Assembly (NCBI GenBank): GCA_025506515.1
Contig: JACCIX010001329.1
Location: forward strand, 1 to 64,000
From: Flaveria trinervia
Taxonomy: Eukaryota; Streptophyta; Magnoliopsida; Asterales; Asteraceae
Length of the DNA: 64,000 nt
Reading direction: 5' to 3'
Shown: positions 44,541 to 55,500 of the stretch, in pieces
Layout of the letters: each line of letters opens with the position of its first letter
Numbering within the stretch: position 1 is the first letter of the stretch
Program-made: the position numbers and the translations under genes
The notes under the pieces: generated by a model
The model's input: the letters and a program-made list of their open reading frames with translations, nothing else
Database searches by the model: none
What the model was told of the DNA's origin: nothing

Positions 44541-45945
44541 TTAGGTTTGAGACCCAAACCTTTGTGGTTTTGGGTCTGTTTTCATCAACAATTTAACCAT
44601 AACTTGTTTCTCATGATTAACAGCTGATGAAGGTGGAGATGGTGCTGAAATGGATTCCTTGGATTTGGGCTTGGAATACCTTTTCAGTGGTTTGATCACA
44701 GGTGCATCTAGTTGGTTAACTCTCCCCAACAAATGCTGAACCATCATAACAAGTGTGTCTGATTTGTAGCTAAAGCTTTCATTCTTGTGACACATCCGTA
44801 CTTGTTTTTAATGAGTTCTTGTGGCCCACCATTTCCTCCTTGAAATTCACAGACTTAGTGATTTTTATCATGAGGAACACTATCAGCTGTTTTATGATAA
44901 ACCCTATCCTTCTTTTTGGATTTGGGTGAAGCCTTGGGTTTATCATTTGGGATGACTGTGGTACCAACTTGTCTCAAACTCATTTTTCATTTGATCCATC
45001 TGCATTTAATGAGCTTATCTCTGTTGAGTTTGGAACCCTTTTTGTACCAACATTCATCAGAAAGATGATTGAATTTACCACATATGTCACATGGCTTATT
45101 CTTCATCTTGGATTGATCAACTGCTGAAGTGGAAACTACTGAAGGTGTAATCTTCAGTACTTTCCTCCTTTCAGTACTTGTTAAGTACAGAAGGATCTGT
45201 AACAACTGAAGACTTGTTCTTCAGCGTTCTCTATCCGTCTTGAAAGACCGTATGATAGATTCCTTAGCAGTTGTTAATCCTTTATTTCAGTTGATTTGAA
45301 ATGCTTTTCAAATATTGTGACTTGCCCTTCAGTACTTGAGGTACTTTGAGGGACAACATCTGAAGTACTCAGCTTCATGTGCTTATCAGTAGTTAACCCA
45401 TCAAGCAATTGATTTGCTGAGGTATCAACCTGATTTCATCTTCTGATTTTGGTGATCTCTTGAGATGATACACATGATGATGTGGTTTGGAAATTATTTT
45501 CACCTTCAGGTTTTACTATTGATTTTGGAGTAAAATCTGTAGGTGGTGCAATGTGATTGTAACCTATTCCAAACTTCACATTCGAAGCTGTTTGCTTGCT
45601 GAGAAGCATTTCAAATCCCTTGCAGGATGATACCCAACGGTCACACTCAACTTGGGTAGCTGCAAGTGTTTCTTGAGATCTTTGTGGTTCTCAAGAATGA
45701 CCTCAACCTTAGCCTTTTCATCATTTAATTGGCATTTAAGCTTATAAATCATCATCTTTATCTTTTAGGACACTCATACTCAGCTTTTCTTTTGAAAGGG
45801 TTTGCTCAAGCTCAAGATTTTGATTTATTAAAGCTACATTTGCCTCTCTAATAGAGATAAATGCAGCTATGCAAGATTCAGAACATAGCTTGGCCTTAGC
45901 CTTAAAGGATACCTGGTTACCTGTGATGAAGATGCATTGGAGCAT
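44541..45945 (-). pseudogene. Copia gag C-terminal region with second zinc knuckle
   Basis: A coiled-coil stretch (AALINQNLELEQTLSKEKLS-like, 45742-45945) is followed by low-complexity Ser/Thr/Lys sequence. A CCHC knuckle CDICGKFNHLSDEC lies near 45090, and a Lys/Pro/Ser linker leads to the protease. Two zinc knuckles separated by a coiled coil are characteristic of this copia lineage. Several frames. Confidence 0.7.
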
Positions 45946-47420
45946 GAACCCTCAGTAGACTCCAGGGCCATGAGAGCAAGATTCCCAAAAGGATGTTCAC
46001 CACCATGTTGACCATCACTAGCAAATAATTGCTCATTACCAGAAATATCATCTGGTAAATTGCTTCAGTTAACAGCACCAGGGGTGAAGAAGCTGTGATG
46101 AGGTTGTGATTGAGATGGTTGAGATGGTGAGGCTCAGGTAAGGCTTGAGGTTGTTGTACAATAGGAACTTGAACTTGATTTGGCTGTGGCATGTAATAGC
46201 AGGGATATGGATATGGCATTGGACCCTGAGAGACAAAATATGCAGGAGATAGAGGTTGTGAGTGATGACCAGAACTAGCAGGATGTTGCCCTCTGTTTTG
46301 TGAACTATTGCTTGGAAAAGTCACAAAGGGTGCAGAGGAGTTAGATCCAGTTGATCTACACTCTCTTGCAAAGTGCCCAAGCCTGTGGCATTTGTGACAC
46401 CTCAACTTACTCTTGTCAAAACCAACTTTGGTTTTGCCAGAGAGTCCTGGAAATTCCTACCAGTTCTCTTGTAGAACTTTTGAGATCTGATATTAATCAA
46501 GCCCATTTGGCTCACAATATCCATCTCTTCTAAGTCATCATCAACAATCCTTTCAAATCATCCATAATGAAGCACAAATTGTCACTATTACAGCCTGACT
46601 GACTATCAACACTAACAAATGCATGATCAAAACTGTTTGAAGAGAAATATATATGCTCATCATAATGGCTATCTGATGCAGCATATTCTGACTCATGACC
46701 AACCAAGGCAGTGTTCCCTGGTACAAAGTCATCAGTGAGCTTTCCTGATGATGCCAGTTTCCTTTTCTGCTCTATCTTTCTTTCAAATGTAAGCAGTTTC
46801 CCATGGAGTTGGGTGAGAGATAGGCTATCCAGATTTGCACTGGAGCGTAGGACAATGGTATATATGTCCCATCTCTCAGGCAGTGATCTGAGGAATCTGT
46901 TGTTCATCTGGCTATTAGTGTATTCATGTTTGACCATTTTCAGCTTAGAGATCAAACAGGAAAAACCGCAAACTATTGAGTCAGTGTCTCACCCTTCCTA
47001 TGAGAGAATGTCTCATATGTTGGGCAAGGATTTCTCTTGTTTGCTAAGACCTCATCTGTTCCACCAAATTGTTCTTTCAATGCATTCCAGAGGTCATGAG
47101 CAGTTTCATGATGCATAAGCCCAGAATAGATTTCATTCGGCAGTGCCATGGCCAGAATTCTATGGGCTTTAGCATCATCTCAAACAGTTTTCGATCCTCA
47201 TCTGAGTATTGTTCCTTCTTCTTCGGAGCCATTTGGTTGGTTTCCGGATTGTTCACCATAGGCTTGTGTGACCATGTATCACAGATGTCCAACAACCTGA
47301 ACTGTTAACAGACAGGTGATGGAGCATCTCTCGTTGCCATATGTTATACTCAGTCCTAACCAGCATCGGAGGCTTGGTTGAGGATCCAGTATTGTAAGGG
47401 TCATTAGAAGGAGTAGTCAT
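45946..47420 (-). pseudogene. Copia gag (UBN2 domain and first zinc knuckle)
   Basis: The ATG at 47418-47420 starts TTPSNDPYNTGSSTKPPML, followed by a WQREM block. The UBN2 gag domain is at 46530-46955 with NSQMNNRFLRSLPERWDIYT and LTQLHGKLLTFERKIEQKRK. The first CCHC knuckle CHKCHRLGHFAREC is at 46360-46405, then a Pro/Gln-rich linker. A frameshift near 47260 and stops in the middle break it. Gag forms the particle that packages element RNA. Confidence 0.85.
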
Positions 47421-47633
47421 TCTTAGATTCAATCAAATTCAATTAAGTTTTAACCGATTTAGCGCAGAACACAACAAATTAATACGAACCAAGAGAAATC
47501 TCAAAGGAAATAACCGAAAGCAGCAGAATTCAATCTCTATAACCAATTCTTGCAAATATGCTAATTCGATCAAACTTAGATATCGAAATAGCAGTTTCAA
47601 TGATCAAATGTTAGATCGATCAATGATTAACCT

Positions 47634-47645
47634 GATCTGATACCA
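47634..47645 (-). other. Primer-binding site (Met-tRNA), copia
   Basis: On the minus strand TGGTATCAGATC follows the 5' LTR after two bases. It matches the initiator-Met primer site except one base (GAGC to GATC). Confidence 0.85.
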
Positions 47646-47647
47646 TT

Positions 47648-48300
47648 TGTTAGGATTAGTGATTTAAGTTTGATTAAATAGAGTAGATTGCAGCGGAATT
47701 CGAACAATGAATTAGACAATTTAGCAAGAACTCAATTGATATTCAATAAAATAGTACACGGTTGTAGAGAGAGAGAGAGAATTCTGCAAAAGGAATATTT
47801 CATTCAAATGCTTTCGTGGTGGCTGAAGGTCACACGTTACAATTAGGTCAACATTCCTTATATAAGGAATGTGACGTCTGTTGATGTCACTTGATAGTGA
47901 CATCTAACAGAATTATACAAACAATTTAAACTATGCAAACTACTGAGAATGTTCTCAACAACTGATCACATCTTATAAAATACTAAGTACAAGAACATAA
48001 AACTACTGAACTAAATACTACTGAAACTATAAACTACTGAAAGGTAAATTACAAGTATTGAAAAAGAAAAACCATCACAACTACTAAAGTTAATAACTTC
48101 AGCTGTTGTGATAACTACTGATCACTCTGGTCTTCAGTCTTTGTCTTCAGTAGAAATCTTCAGATCTTGTCTTCAGACTTTGTCTTCAGACCTTGTAATC
48201 AGCTAATGTCTTTAGCTGTTATGATCTTCTTCAGCAGTTGTAATGTCTGTGGGACTTGGAGGTTTTTCTGATCAGGCTCATTGGTTCTTTTGGTCCAACA
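47648..48300 (-). repeat. 5' LTR of the copia element
   Basis: Near-copy of 36561-37233, starting TGTTAGGATTAG and ending GGTCCAACA next to GGATG. Its 20-bp shorter length comes mainly from a lost copy of a CTTCAGCTGTTGTGACAACT-type segment. Confidence 0.92.
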
Positions 48301-48325
48301 GGATGTATAAAAAAATCCCTCTACG

Positions 48326-50740
48326 TGTAACACCTCGAATAATGTCTAAGCGAGCCAAATAATAATAATGGGCTTAGATGAGATCATTTAATCAAAATAA
48401 GATGGATATGGGTTTTAGACCGAGTAGACTTCGCGGTTATGTGTTTGGCGAGTTTAAGGTCCCGGGAACGCCCGATATATATAAACGGATCAGCTTGAGC
48501 AGCTCTCATTTGCAACTCAACACTCTAGTTTTAGAGAGAGAGAGAGTAGAGAGAGAAAGTAGAGAAAATTGAAGATTTAAGGCTCGGTTGATCTCGGGAT
48601 TGAAGATCGGTGTTCGTGGGCATCCAAACAACAAGAAAACACCACGAATCCAGGTAAGAAACATCATTTAATCATTCCTTTTGATGTAAACCCGGATTCT
48701 AGGTTTGGGGTTTTTGATAGTGGCAAAGATTCGCCCAAAACTCATGTTTTTGTGTAAGAAAACATGTAAGAAGCTTAGATATAGCTTATTGGGTGATAAA
48801 CCAAGGTTTTGGATGTAAAAGATTGAAGTTTTGGGTCAAAAATGGGTTGGTTCGTATTTTTCAGCCCGTTCTGCGAAACTGGGTGTTCATCCAGCGAAAT
48901 TAGGTATTCGTCCAGCACAACTGTGGATCTTCCTGCGAAACTATAGATGCCAGCGAAACTAGCACCGAAACTGCTGGCGAAATTAGCAGCGAAATTAAGC
49001 AGAAATTTTCTCTTTTGAGTGTTAACTTATCTCCAGGCTGTGCAGTGCAACCTTTTCCTTGTAAGCTTGATTGAGAAGCTACTCATCGAGTCCAGGTGAT
49101 TTCTAGATCCCCTATTAAAGGTTTTGAACTAGTTTGGGGCTGGAAATGCATACAAAATATACGATTTAAATGACCAAGATTTTAAGAGGTTTTAACGAGA
49201 AGATCGATTTTTCGATAAGAAAATGTGCTATATAAAAGTGTTAAAATAAAAAAAATTTCATGCTGACCTGGTAGCCCGGCCCCAGCCAGGGGCGTTGCAC
49301 CTTGGACCCCACTAGGGTTTGCTGCCCCTAGGACCCCGCTGTTAGGGGCTGCCCCCCCCGAACCCCCGTTGTCCCGCGGTGGGTCAGTTATGTTTTATGA
49401 TGACTTATGCTTGTTGTGCATATGTTATGTATGTGAGTGTATGATGCATGAGGATGATGTGTGATGTCGTATGGTTATATGTTGTGATGCGCGTGATTCG
49501 TGTGATGTTTGTTGTTGTGTGATTGTGCATGTCGTATGTTATGCATGATGTATGTTATCGATGAGCGATGTTGCCTTGTGTGATTAATGTGCATGTTGTT
49601 ATGTTCCTTATTTTATTATGTATGATTGTCTTCTCGTGGTTTTACGTTGAGCGTTAACGAATGTAATGAAAGTATTATATAACGTAAAGTGGAAGACAAT
49701 AGAAAAAGGAACGTAATGAATGAGTGCAAGCATGAACGAAGGAATGAGAGCAAGGATGGCTTGCAAGAGGAAGGAGGAGGTTCACAACACATTGAGAGTT
49801 GTTAGTTCAACTGTGTGTGTATTTATAGCGTGCGATCTTGGCTAATTCATAAGGGGGTATAGACACAGTAGGGAGTTCAGTTTTGGTAACTGCTCCGATA
49901 CGTGCGATGTGGTATTTACTGTGTGCTATGTAGTGTGCGATTTTGGCTACCTCATATGGGTTCATACACACAGTAGGGAGTTTAGTTTTGGTAACTGCTC
50001 CGATACATGCGATGTGGTATTTGTTGTGTGTTATGTAGCGTGCGATTTTGGCTAACCCATGAGATGGCATGCGATTCTGGCTAAACCCTGAGAGTTCTCA
50101 CACACAGGGGGAGTTGGTCTGGTGACCACTCTGATGGTGCGATTTGTGGATATGTGTGATGGACAATATAATTGTAGCGTGCGATTTTGGCTAACTCATG
50201 TGGATTATGTAGCGTGCGATTTTGGCTAACCCATGAGATATCATGCGATTTTGGCTACCTTATGTGTGCGATCCGTGCGATATGTACTTTGGGTACGATG
50301 ATGCGAAAGTGTGATATGTGTGAAATGGACGAACACAAGATAATAATTATATTATCTGTATGTACGTATGTTGTGTTATCGCGTACGAAGTAACGAATGG
50401 TTTTATAAAGAAAGTAAAGTATATTTTCTTTAAAACTAGAACTCACTCAGCAACGCTGACTTTTTATGCATTTTTCCAGTTGGCAGGTATGTTGCTGAGG
50501 ATGGCACGGGGCGACTACTCAGTTCTTTTGGAATGGCATCCATTGTTTTCAATGCTTTTGTAATGAAATGTAAAATGATAATATGAAACGAACGGATGTA
50601 TTATTTTGAAAAGCATTTTGATGAAGTGAAAATGTTGTTTTTAATGTTTCCGCTGCAACGCTTTTATGTAAGAAGATAAAATATATATTTTATGTGCGAT
50701 GAAGGACCAGTTGTAAGCATACCGGGAACAGGGCCTTACA
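48326..50740 (+). mobile_element. Solo LTR, 2415 bp, gypsy type
   Basis: Starts TGTAACACCTCG and ends CAGGGCCTTACA, flanked by the exact 5-bp duplication CTACG (48321-48325 and 50741-50745) with no internal region. This is the signature of unequal recombination between the two LTRs of one element. It includes a GAGA leader (48530-48560), a repeat block (about 49820-50040) of two copies of a 108-bp segment containing GTAACTGCTCCGATAC, and several GTGCGATTTTGGCTA copies. It lies in the MULE transposase gene 20 bp from the copia element. Confidence 0.92.
49820..50250. repeat. Solo-LTR internal repeats
   Basis: Two direct copies, about 108 bp apart, carry TAGCGTGCGATCTTGGCTAA-like starts and end with ATGTGGTATTT. 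A further set of GCGTGCGATTTTGGCTAACC copies follows. The inverse occurs in the nested LTR at 28780-29130. Confidence 0.8.
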
Positions 50741-50984
50741 CTACGGTATTTTTGGCTTCATGTATGTAAAGGGTATAAATATATTTATTTTGTTGTGCTA
50801 TAGTAAAAAAAACACGGCATTGGAGTTTCGCCGATTCTAATTGAATTTTATATTTTTGTGCGGGCATTATATATCGTTTTTAAAGCTGACATGTTTTTAA
50901 GATTTTGATCTATTAGTGTGCCTAAAATGTTTCAAGGCTTAATATTTTGCTCTGTAAATTGCTTTACCATACAAATCTCTTTTT

Positions 50985-51600
50985 CAGTGACCTCATTACG
51001 TATGCATGCCCCTCAAGATGTTCACCGACTTCATGATTACAACAACTAGGATCCGCCCATATTTTTCTATATGGTATTTCCCTATAATTAAAACTAACAA
51101 TTTGTTTTATTGGTGCCAGTGTTTCTAAGAGTTATTGCTCCTTTATATACTCCACCGAGATCATATTTTAATCATATTTTAACTACCAACTCACTTATGT
51201 TTTTTCGACCTTTTCGTGACAATAACATATTCATTTTCACGACTTATATTATTAACCCAATCAACCAATTCTTCATGAGATGATAAACTTAATAATTTTA
51301 AATAATATAATTAGTTATTATAAAATTACAAAACTTAAAAATTAATTTGTATCAAATAATTTAATAACATAATAATTACGTAATAACCTAATTCGTCTCG
51401 TATAACCCTTTAATTTCAAAACCATCACCATACTCATCTCCGCTACTATCACTTTCGTTGCTGCCGTTATCACCGCCGTAGTTACCGCCGAAACTTCCAA
51501 CATTATCGTTGTATTGTTCAACGTAGTTACCATCCTCGTGACCTTAATAACTATAACACTCGACGGGTTAATAGTTAGAATCGGAACCAAATAAATAATT
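50985..51600 (-). pseudogene. MULE transposase N-terminal part
   Basis: In one minus-strand frame (51342-51540) an acidic Gly/Asn/Asp-rich start is seen (NYGGDNGSNESDSSGDEYGD). After a stop the frame of SHEELVDWVNNISREN and EYVIVTKRSKK (51190-51290) gives the FAR1-like DNA-binding segment of plant MULE transposases. CNHEVGEHLEGHAYVMRSL follows near 51000-51050 (the C-N-H-E zinc-binding motif and HLEGHxY block). The rest runs to 50741, where the solo LTR separates it from the DDE core. All frames are broken. The part was joined to 35556-36555 before the LTR insertions. Confidence 0.72.
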
Positions 51601-51779
51601 GCTATCTCAAATTGACACCGTTAATAAACTATATCATTTAATAATGTATACAAACATTGAATTTATCGATATGAAATGAATTTAAAATTTGACGATTTAT
51701 ATACAAAGAATATTACGTCGACTCAAATAATTGTCGAGGAATATAACATCGCGTCAAAAAATCCAAAAAATTCGACATA

Positions 51780-51975
51780 CCTAACGGCCTGTGAAAGGCT
51801 TCACGGGCTGTTATCTTTAACCTTTACGACCTGTAATACCCTTTACGGGTAGTGAAATTTGTGCCCGTGAGAGCCTTCACGGCCCGTTAAGCTATTGAAT
51901 GACTGATATGATATTTAGCAGGCCTTACGGACCTTACGAGCCGTAAGAAGGGCGTTCGGATAACATAGTGGGTGT
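51780..51975. repeat. MULE palindromic motif cluster, right
   Basis: Eight variants of TTCACGGGCCGTGAAG, for example TTCACGGCCCGTTAAG, CTTACGAGCCGTAAG and CTAACGGCCTGTGAAA. Same motif as the left clusters, about 32 kb away, with all nested LTR elements in between. Confidence 0.8.
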
Positions 51976-51988
51976 TGCTATAACATAC

Positions 51989-52575
51989 CCCCTTTTTATT
52001 ATTTTTGAGAATTTGTAACCTTGTAACAATGTTAAACCTTTTTCCATAGCATATTTGGCTTCAACTAGATTGGGGCCATTTTTTTTAAACTTGCCATGGG
52101 TTTCACTTGGAGTACAGGAAGAGAAAACATTATTAGTAAAATTATGCAGACAATGGTTTCGAGCTTTGAGGAGATCAAAAGCCTTACATTGTTACCATAA
52201 TAATTTATAGGATGATCAAGGGTTTACAACATTAAATTTAATAAAAATGTTAATTTGCAAAGAGGTTGTAGCTGCACTTTATATTATTGTTCATGGTTTG
52301 GTTAAAGTTCACTACATTTTCGTGCGATAACCGCACCTCCTATTTGTTATGTAGTGTGTTTTTGTTTTGCTAGCATGGTTCTTTTGAGATCATGGTAACC
52401 AAAACATCATGCTGGTGGTGCTGGCGATATGTCTCTTTAAGATTATCAGTGATTGCTCAAAACTCACTCTAGCCAAACTAAAAGGGCTGATCTATGAACA
52501 TGCTTTTTGCTAAGTTAACTTACATAATTTATGGACTACGCAATACTCATCCCCTCTTTGGTGTCATCGAATTTG
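51989..52575. other. 3' flank of the receptor kinase
   Basis: Spacer between the MULE right end and the kinase stop codon. It is AT-rich and without a gene. The kinase 3' UTR and polyadenylation signals would lie here, though I cannot mark a single site with confidence. Confidence 0.4.
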
Positions 52576-55500
52576 TCATCGTATGGTTTGTGTATGTTGT
52601 TCTTGAGTTGCATCTATGTCCTTTGATTTTGTATGATTTATATGAATCCTCCTCTCTTCATACCTTAGAAATGTAGGTCTTGTTAGCTGTCTTTTCCCCA
52701 ATGACTTGCCTTCTAGGAGCATTGAAACCACTTCAGACATGGCTGGTCTATCCGAAGCTGGTGACAAGGTGCACAACAATGCAATCTCAATGATCTTCAT
52801 CACATGTTTTTGTTCGTAGTTGTTCAAGTTCAATGTTTCGTCGATTAAGTTTATCTTTTTTGTGTTCTCGTACATCTCCCATGCCTGTTCACCAAATTAA
52901 TTGATTAGAGCAACCTTCATGTTTGATACAGCTCTAAGATTCTCACTATTATTCTTTAAGCTAAATTCTAAAGTGAGACTAAAGCGAAAGTTATGAGTGT
53001 CATTGGTCAAATTACTAATATTCGTTTTTATTGGTTGTTTATAAGTTATAGTTTGAATTATTAAAATCTAATTTGCTTCTAAAGTATACCTGCATCATAT
53101 GTTCTTTTTGATTTCTTATTTGATGTTTCTTTTTGATTTCTTATTTGATGTTGTAATGCTTAATAACAACACAAACAAAATTAGAATAGACATTAAAGTG
53201 GGATCTCACTTCTTCCAGGAGGATGCCACAAGTGGAGGATGAACTACAAGTTCTCACTTCAGTACACCTTCTGCCACTAACAATTTCAAGAATCACGATT
53301 CGAAGCTGTAAGTGTCCACTTTATCTGATAAAAAACCATGAAGTGCATATTCTGGTGCTGTGTATCCCCTACCATAGTGTTAAACATAAGAATTCAATGA
53401 CTCAAAAAGATAATTATAAGAAGGGAAATTGTATGGTTACTTATTGAAACATACTTACAATGTCCCAGCAAACCCGGTGATGACTTGAGATTGACCATCT
53501 GGATGAAACCTTGCCAACCCAAAATCTGCTATTTTGGGCGTAAAATCATCACTAAGGAGAATGTTGCTTGATTTAATATCTCTATGAACGATTTTAACAT
53601 GGTATTCATCGTGTAGATGGGCAAGACCCCTAGCTATACCAATTATTATTTCATATCGTTGGTTCCAGTTCAGCGTCCCCTTGCGTGCGCCTCCATTATG
53701 AACATACTTATCAGCATACATTACAGATACAATACCCAACTTAACTATCAGTACTTTGGCATTTCCAACTTACCCCATAAGAACCGATCAAGACTACCAT
53801 TCGGCACATACTCCAGGATTAGAAGTAGATGAGATCCTTCACTCGACCATCCAAGGAGACGTAGAAGATTTCGATGATGAATGTTACTTATAAGTTTCAC
53901 TTCATTCTCAAATTCAACTTTTGATCGATCATGTTGTACTTGAATTCTCTTCACCGCGATGACATTCTTATCATCAAGGATTGCCTATAAAAGCATCCAG
54001 AAACCTTGTCAAATATCCAATCATATTTTCCCTACTGAAACTATCATTGTTAGAATAATGAGTATCACTGTTCACCAACGATTTATTCTACTTTATTACC
54101 TTGAACACTTCACCGAAACCTCCTTTCCCTAGAATATTTTCTTCACTGAAATCGTTGGTAGCTAACTTTAGATCTTTATAATCATAATGTACTGCCCCGT
54201 TCAGATCCGCTGTCGGTAATGCCAAAGATTGTAAGCACATATATAGACGCATGTTAAGTTAACGATAAAGGGATATATGTGACGGTCAAAATCCATCTAG
54301 AAAAATGCTTTTTGCGACGAATATAATGTTTTCTTTTACCTTGTTCACTCTTCTTGGACATCTTGCGTATTCGGTATAATAGCCACAAAACAAGTATAAG
54401 AAGTAAAAGAATCACAGCACCTATAGCTGCAGCAACTATGGCTACCAACTTAATTGAATGTCCTGTCGTATAATTATATGAAAGTTATAATCAGTAATCA
54501 AATTCTATGCATCAAAATCACCCACGAGAACGAATTTAATTAGCTACGGGTTTCCGTCAAGAAATAATTAAATGTTAACAATGGTTAACATTTAATTATT
54601 TCTAGTTGGTCTCACCTTTTATAACACTTGTGATATCTGTCGTTTGGTTGTCACTAAAAAGGGAGTCTCCGAATACCTTGCAAAACAAGCCATGTCGGAA
54701 AACCTTGCTTGCGTGCTCGGAAGGCAATCGTTTATCTTGTCATATGCTGCATTCAGGCAGGTTTCACAAACGTCTTGATTTATATTTTCAACACATTGTG
54801 CGGTCGCATACACTGTTGCGTTATCACTTCTGATTCGCGTCGTGGACGCTACGTAAAAGTTAGAGGTTTTAGGAGTTGCATCTCTAATATTTGATAAAAC
54901 TCCATCCACAAGTTGATTAAAAGTTGTAGGTTGAGATGATGATTTATTGCCACATAATAAATATTGAAGGCCGGTACCATCCGTCATGAAATAAGGGTTG
55001 TTATAGAACTCATCGAAACCTTCGTACCTGAAACAATAAATAGCATAGATGAATATTAAATAAGCAACTTTGCTATACATTAATGCTAGAAAAATCACAT
55101 TTTATGATGTTACAAGATATTATTGTAGTTTTTGCAAACCGAATATGCGTAGTTTTTATTTTTTAAAGTAGTGGGATGTTGGTGATGATGATCCGGTAGT
55201 TGATGGTGCTCATGATGATAGTCAAAGATGGTGTCAAAAGTGGCAAAATAGTGGTGGTTTAATTGGACCTCTAATAAACAGTTTGGTATTTAAAAATAGA
55301 AAAACATAAATATTATAAATAAAATATGTTTTAAAACATTAGTGTTTATTTATGTTTTATTTTTAGATATAAAATATATATGTATTAAAAATTATAAAAA
55401 TTATGCTCTAAAACATTATATAAAAAAGGTAATGGTAATTAAACCTAAATATAAAACCAAAAGAAAGTCATGGATGAAATTAGGGTCCGATAGAAGAAAA

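Larger units (their letters stand above)
36561..48300 (-). mobile_element. Ty1/copia LTR retrotransposon with post-pol ORF, 11.7 kb
   Basis: The LTRs (36561-37233, 673 bp; 47648-48300, 653 bp) begin TGTTAGGATTAG/CAG and end GGTCCAACA. A 5-bp duplication GGATG flanks them (36556-36560 and 48301-48305), so it inserted into the MULE transposase gene. The Met-tRNA primer site is beside the right LTR and the polypurine tract beside the left, giving minus-strand orientation. Domain order is gag, protease, integrase, reverse transcriptase, RNase H (copia), followed by about 3.1 kb holding a further ORF in the same direction before the polypurine tract. This extra-ORF layout recalls Sireviruses. All frames contain stops and shifts. 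Confidence 0.93.
19793..51988 (-). mobile_element. Composite Mutator-like element carrying nested LTR elements
   Basis: Removing the gypsy, copia and solo-LTR insertions (each with its own 5-bp duplication) leaves about 5.7 kb. This holds a FAR1/MULE transposase with SWIM finger and OTU start (minus strand), an Ulp1-like protease relic (plus) and a Myb-like relic (minus). Three clusters of a CACGGGCCGTGAAG-type motif mark its left, inner and right parts. The outer limits are approximate: the left contains two copies of GGATACCCGGACACCC; the right, read inverted, shows a related pattern (TTATAGCAACACCC, TTATCCGAACGCCC). I could not identify a 9-bp target duplication. Two adjacent MULEs, one bearing Ulp1/Myb and one bearing the transposase, remain possible because of the inner motif cluster. 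Confidence 0.55.

Noticed and set aside
19793..51988. A precise 9-bp MULE target duplication
   Set aside because: Candidate 9-mers on the two sides (T-rich both) matched at only about six positions, which is not better than chance in this composition.
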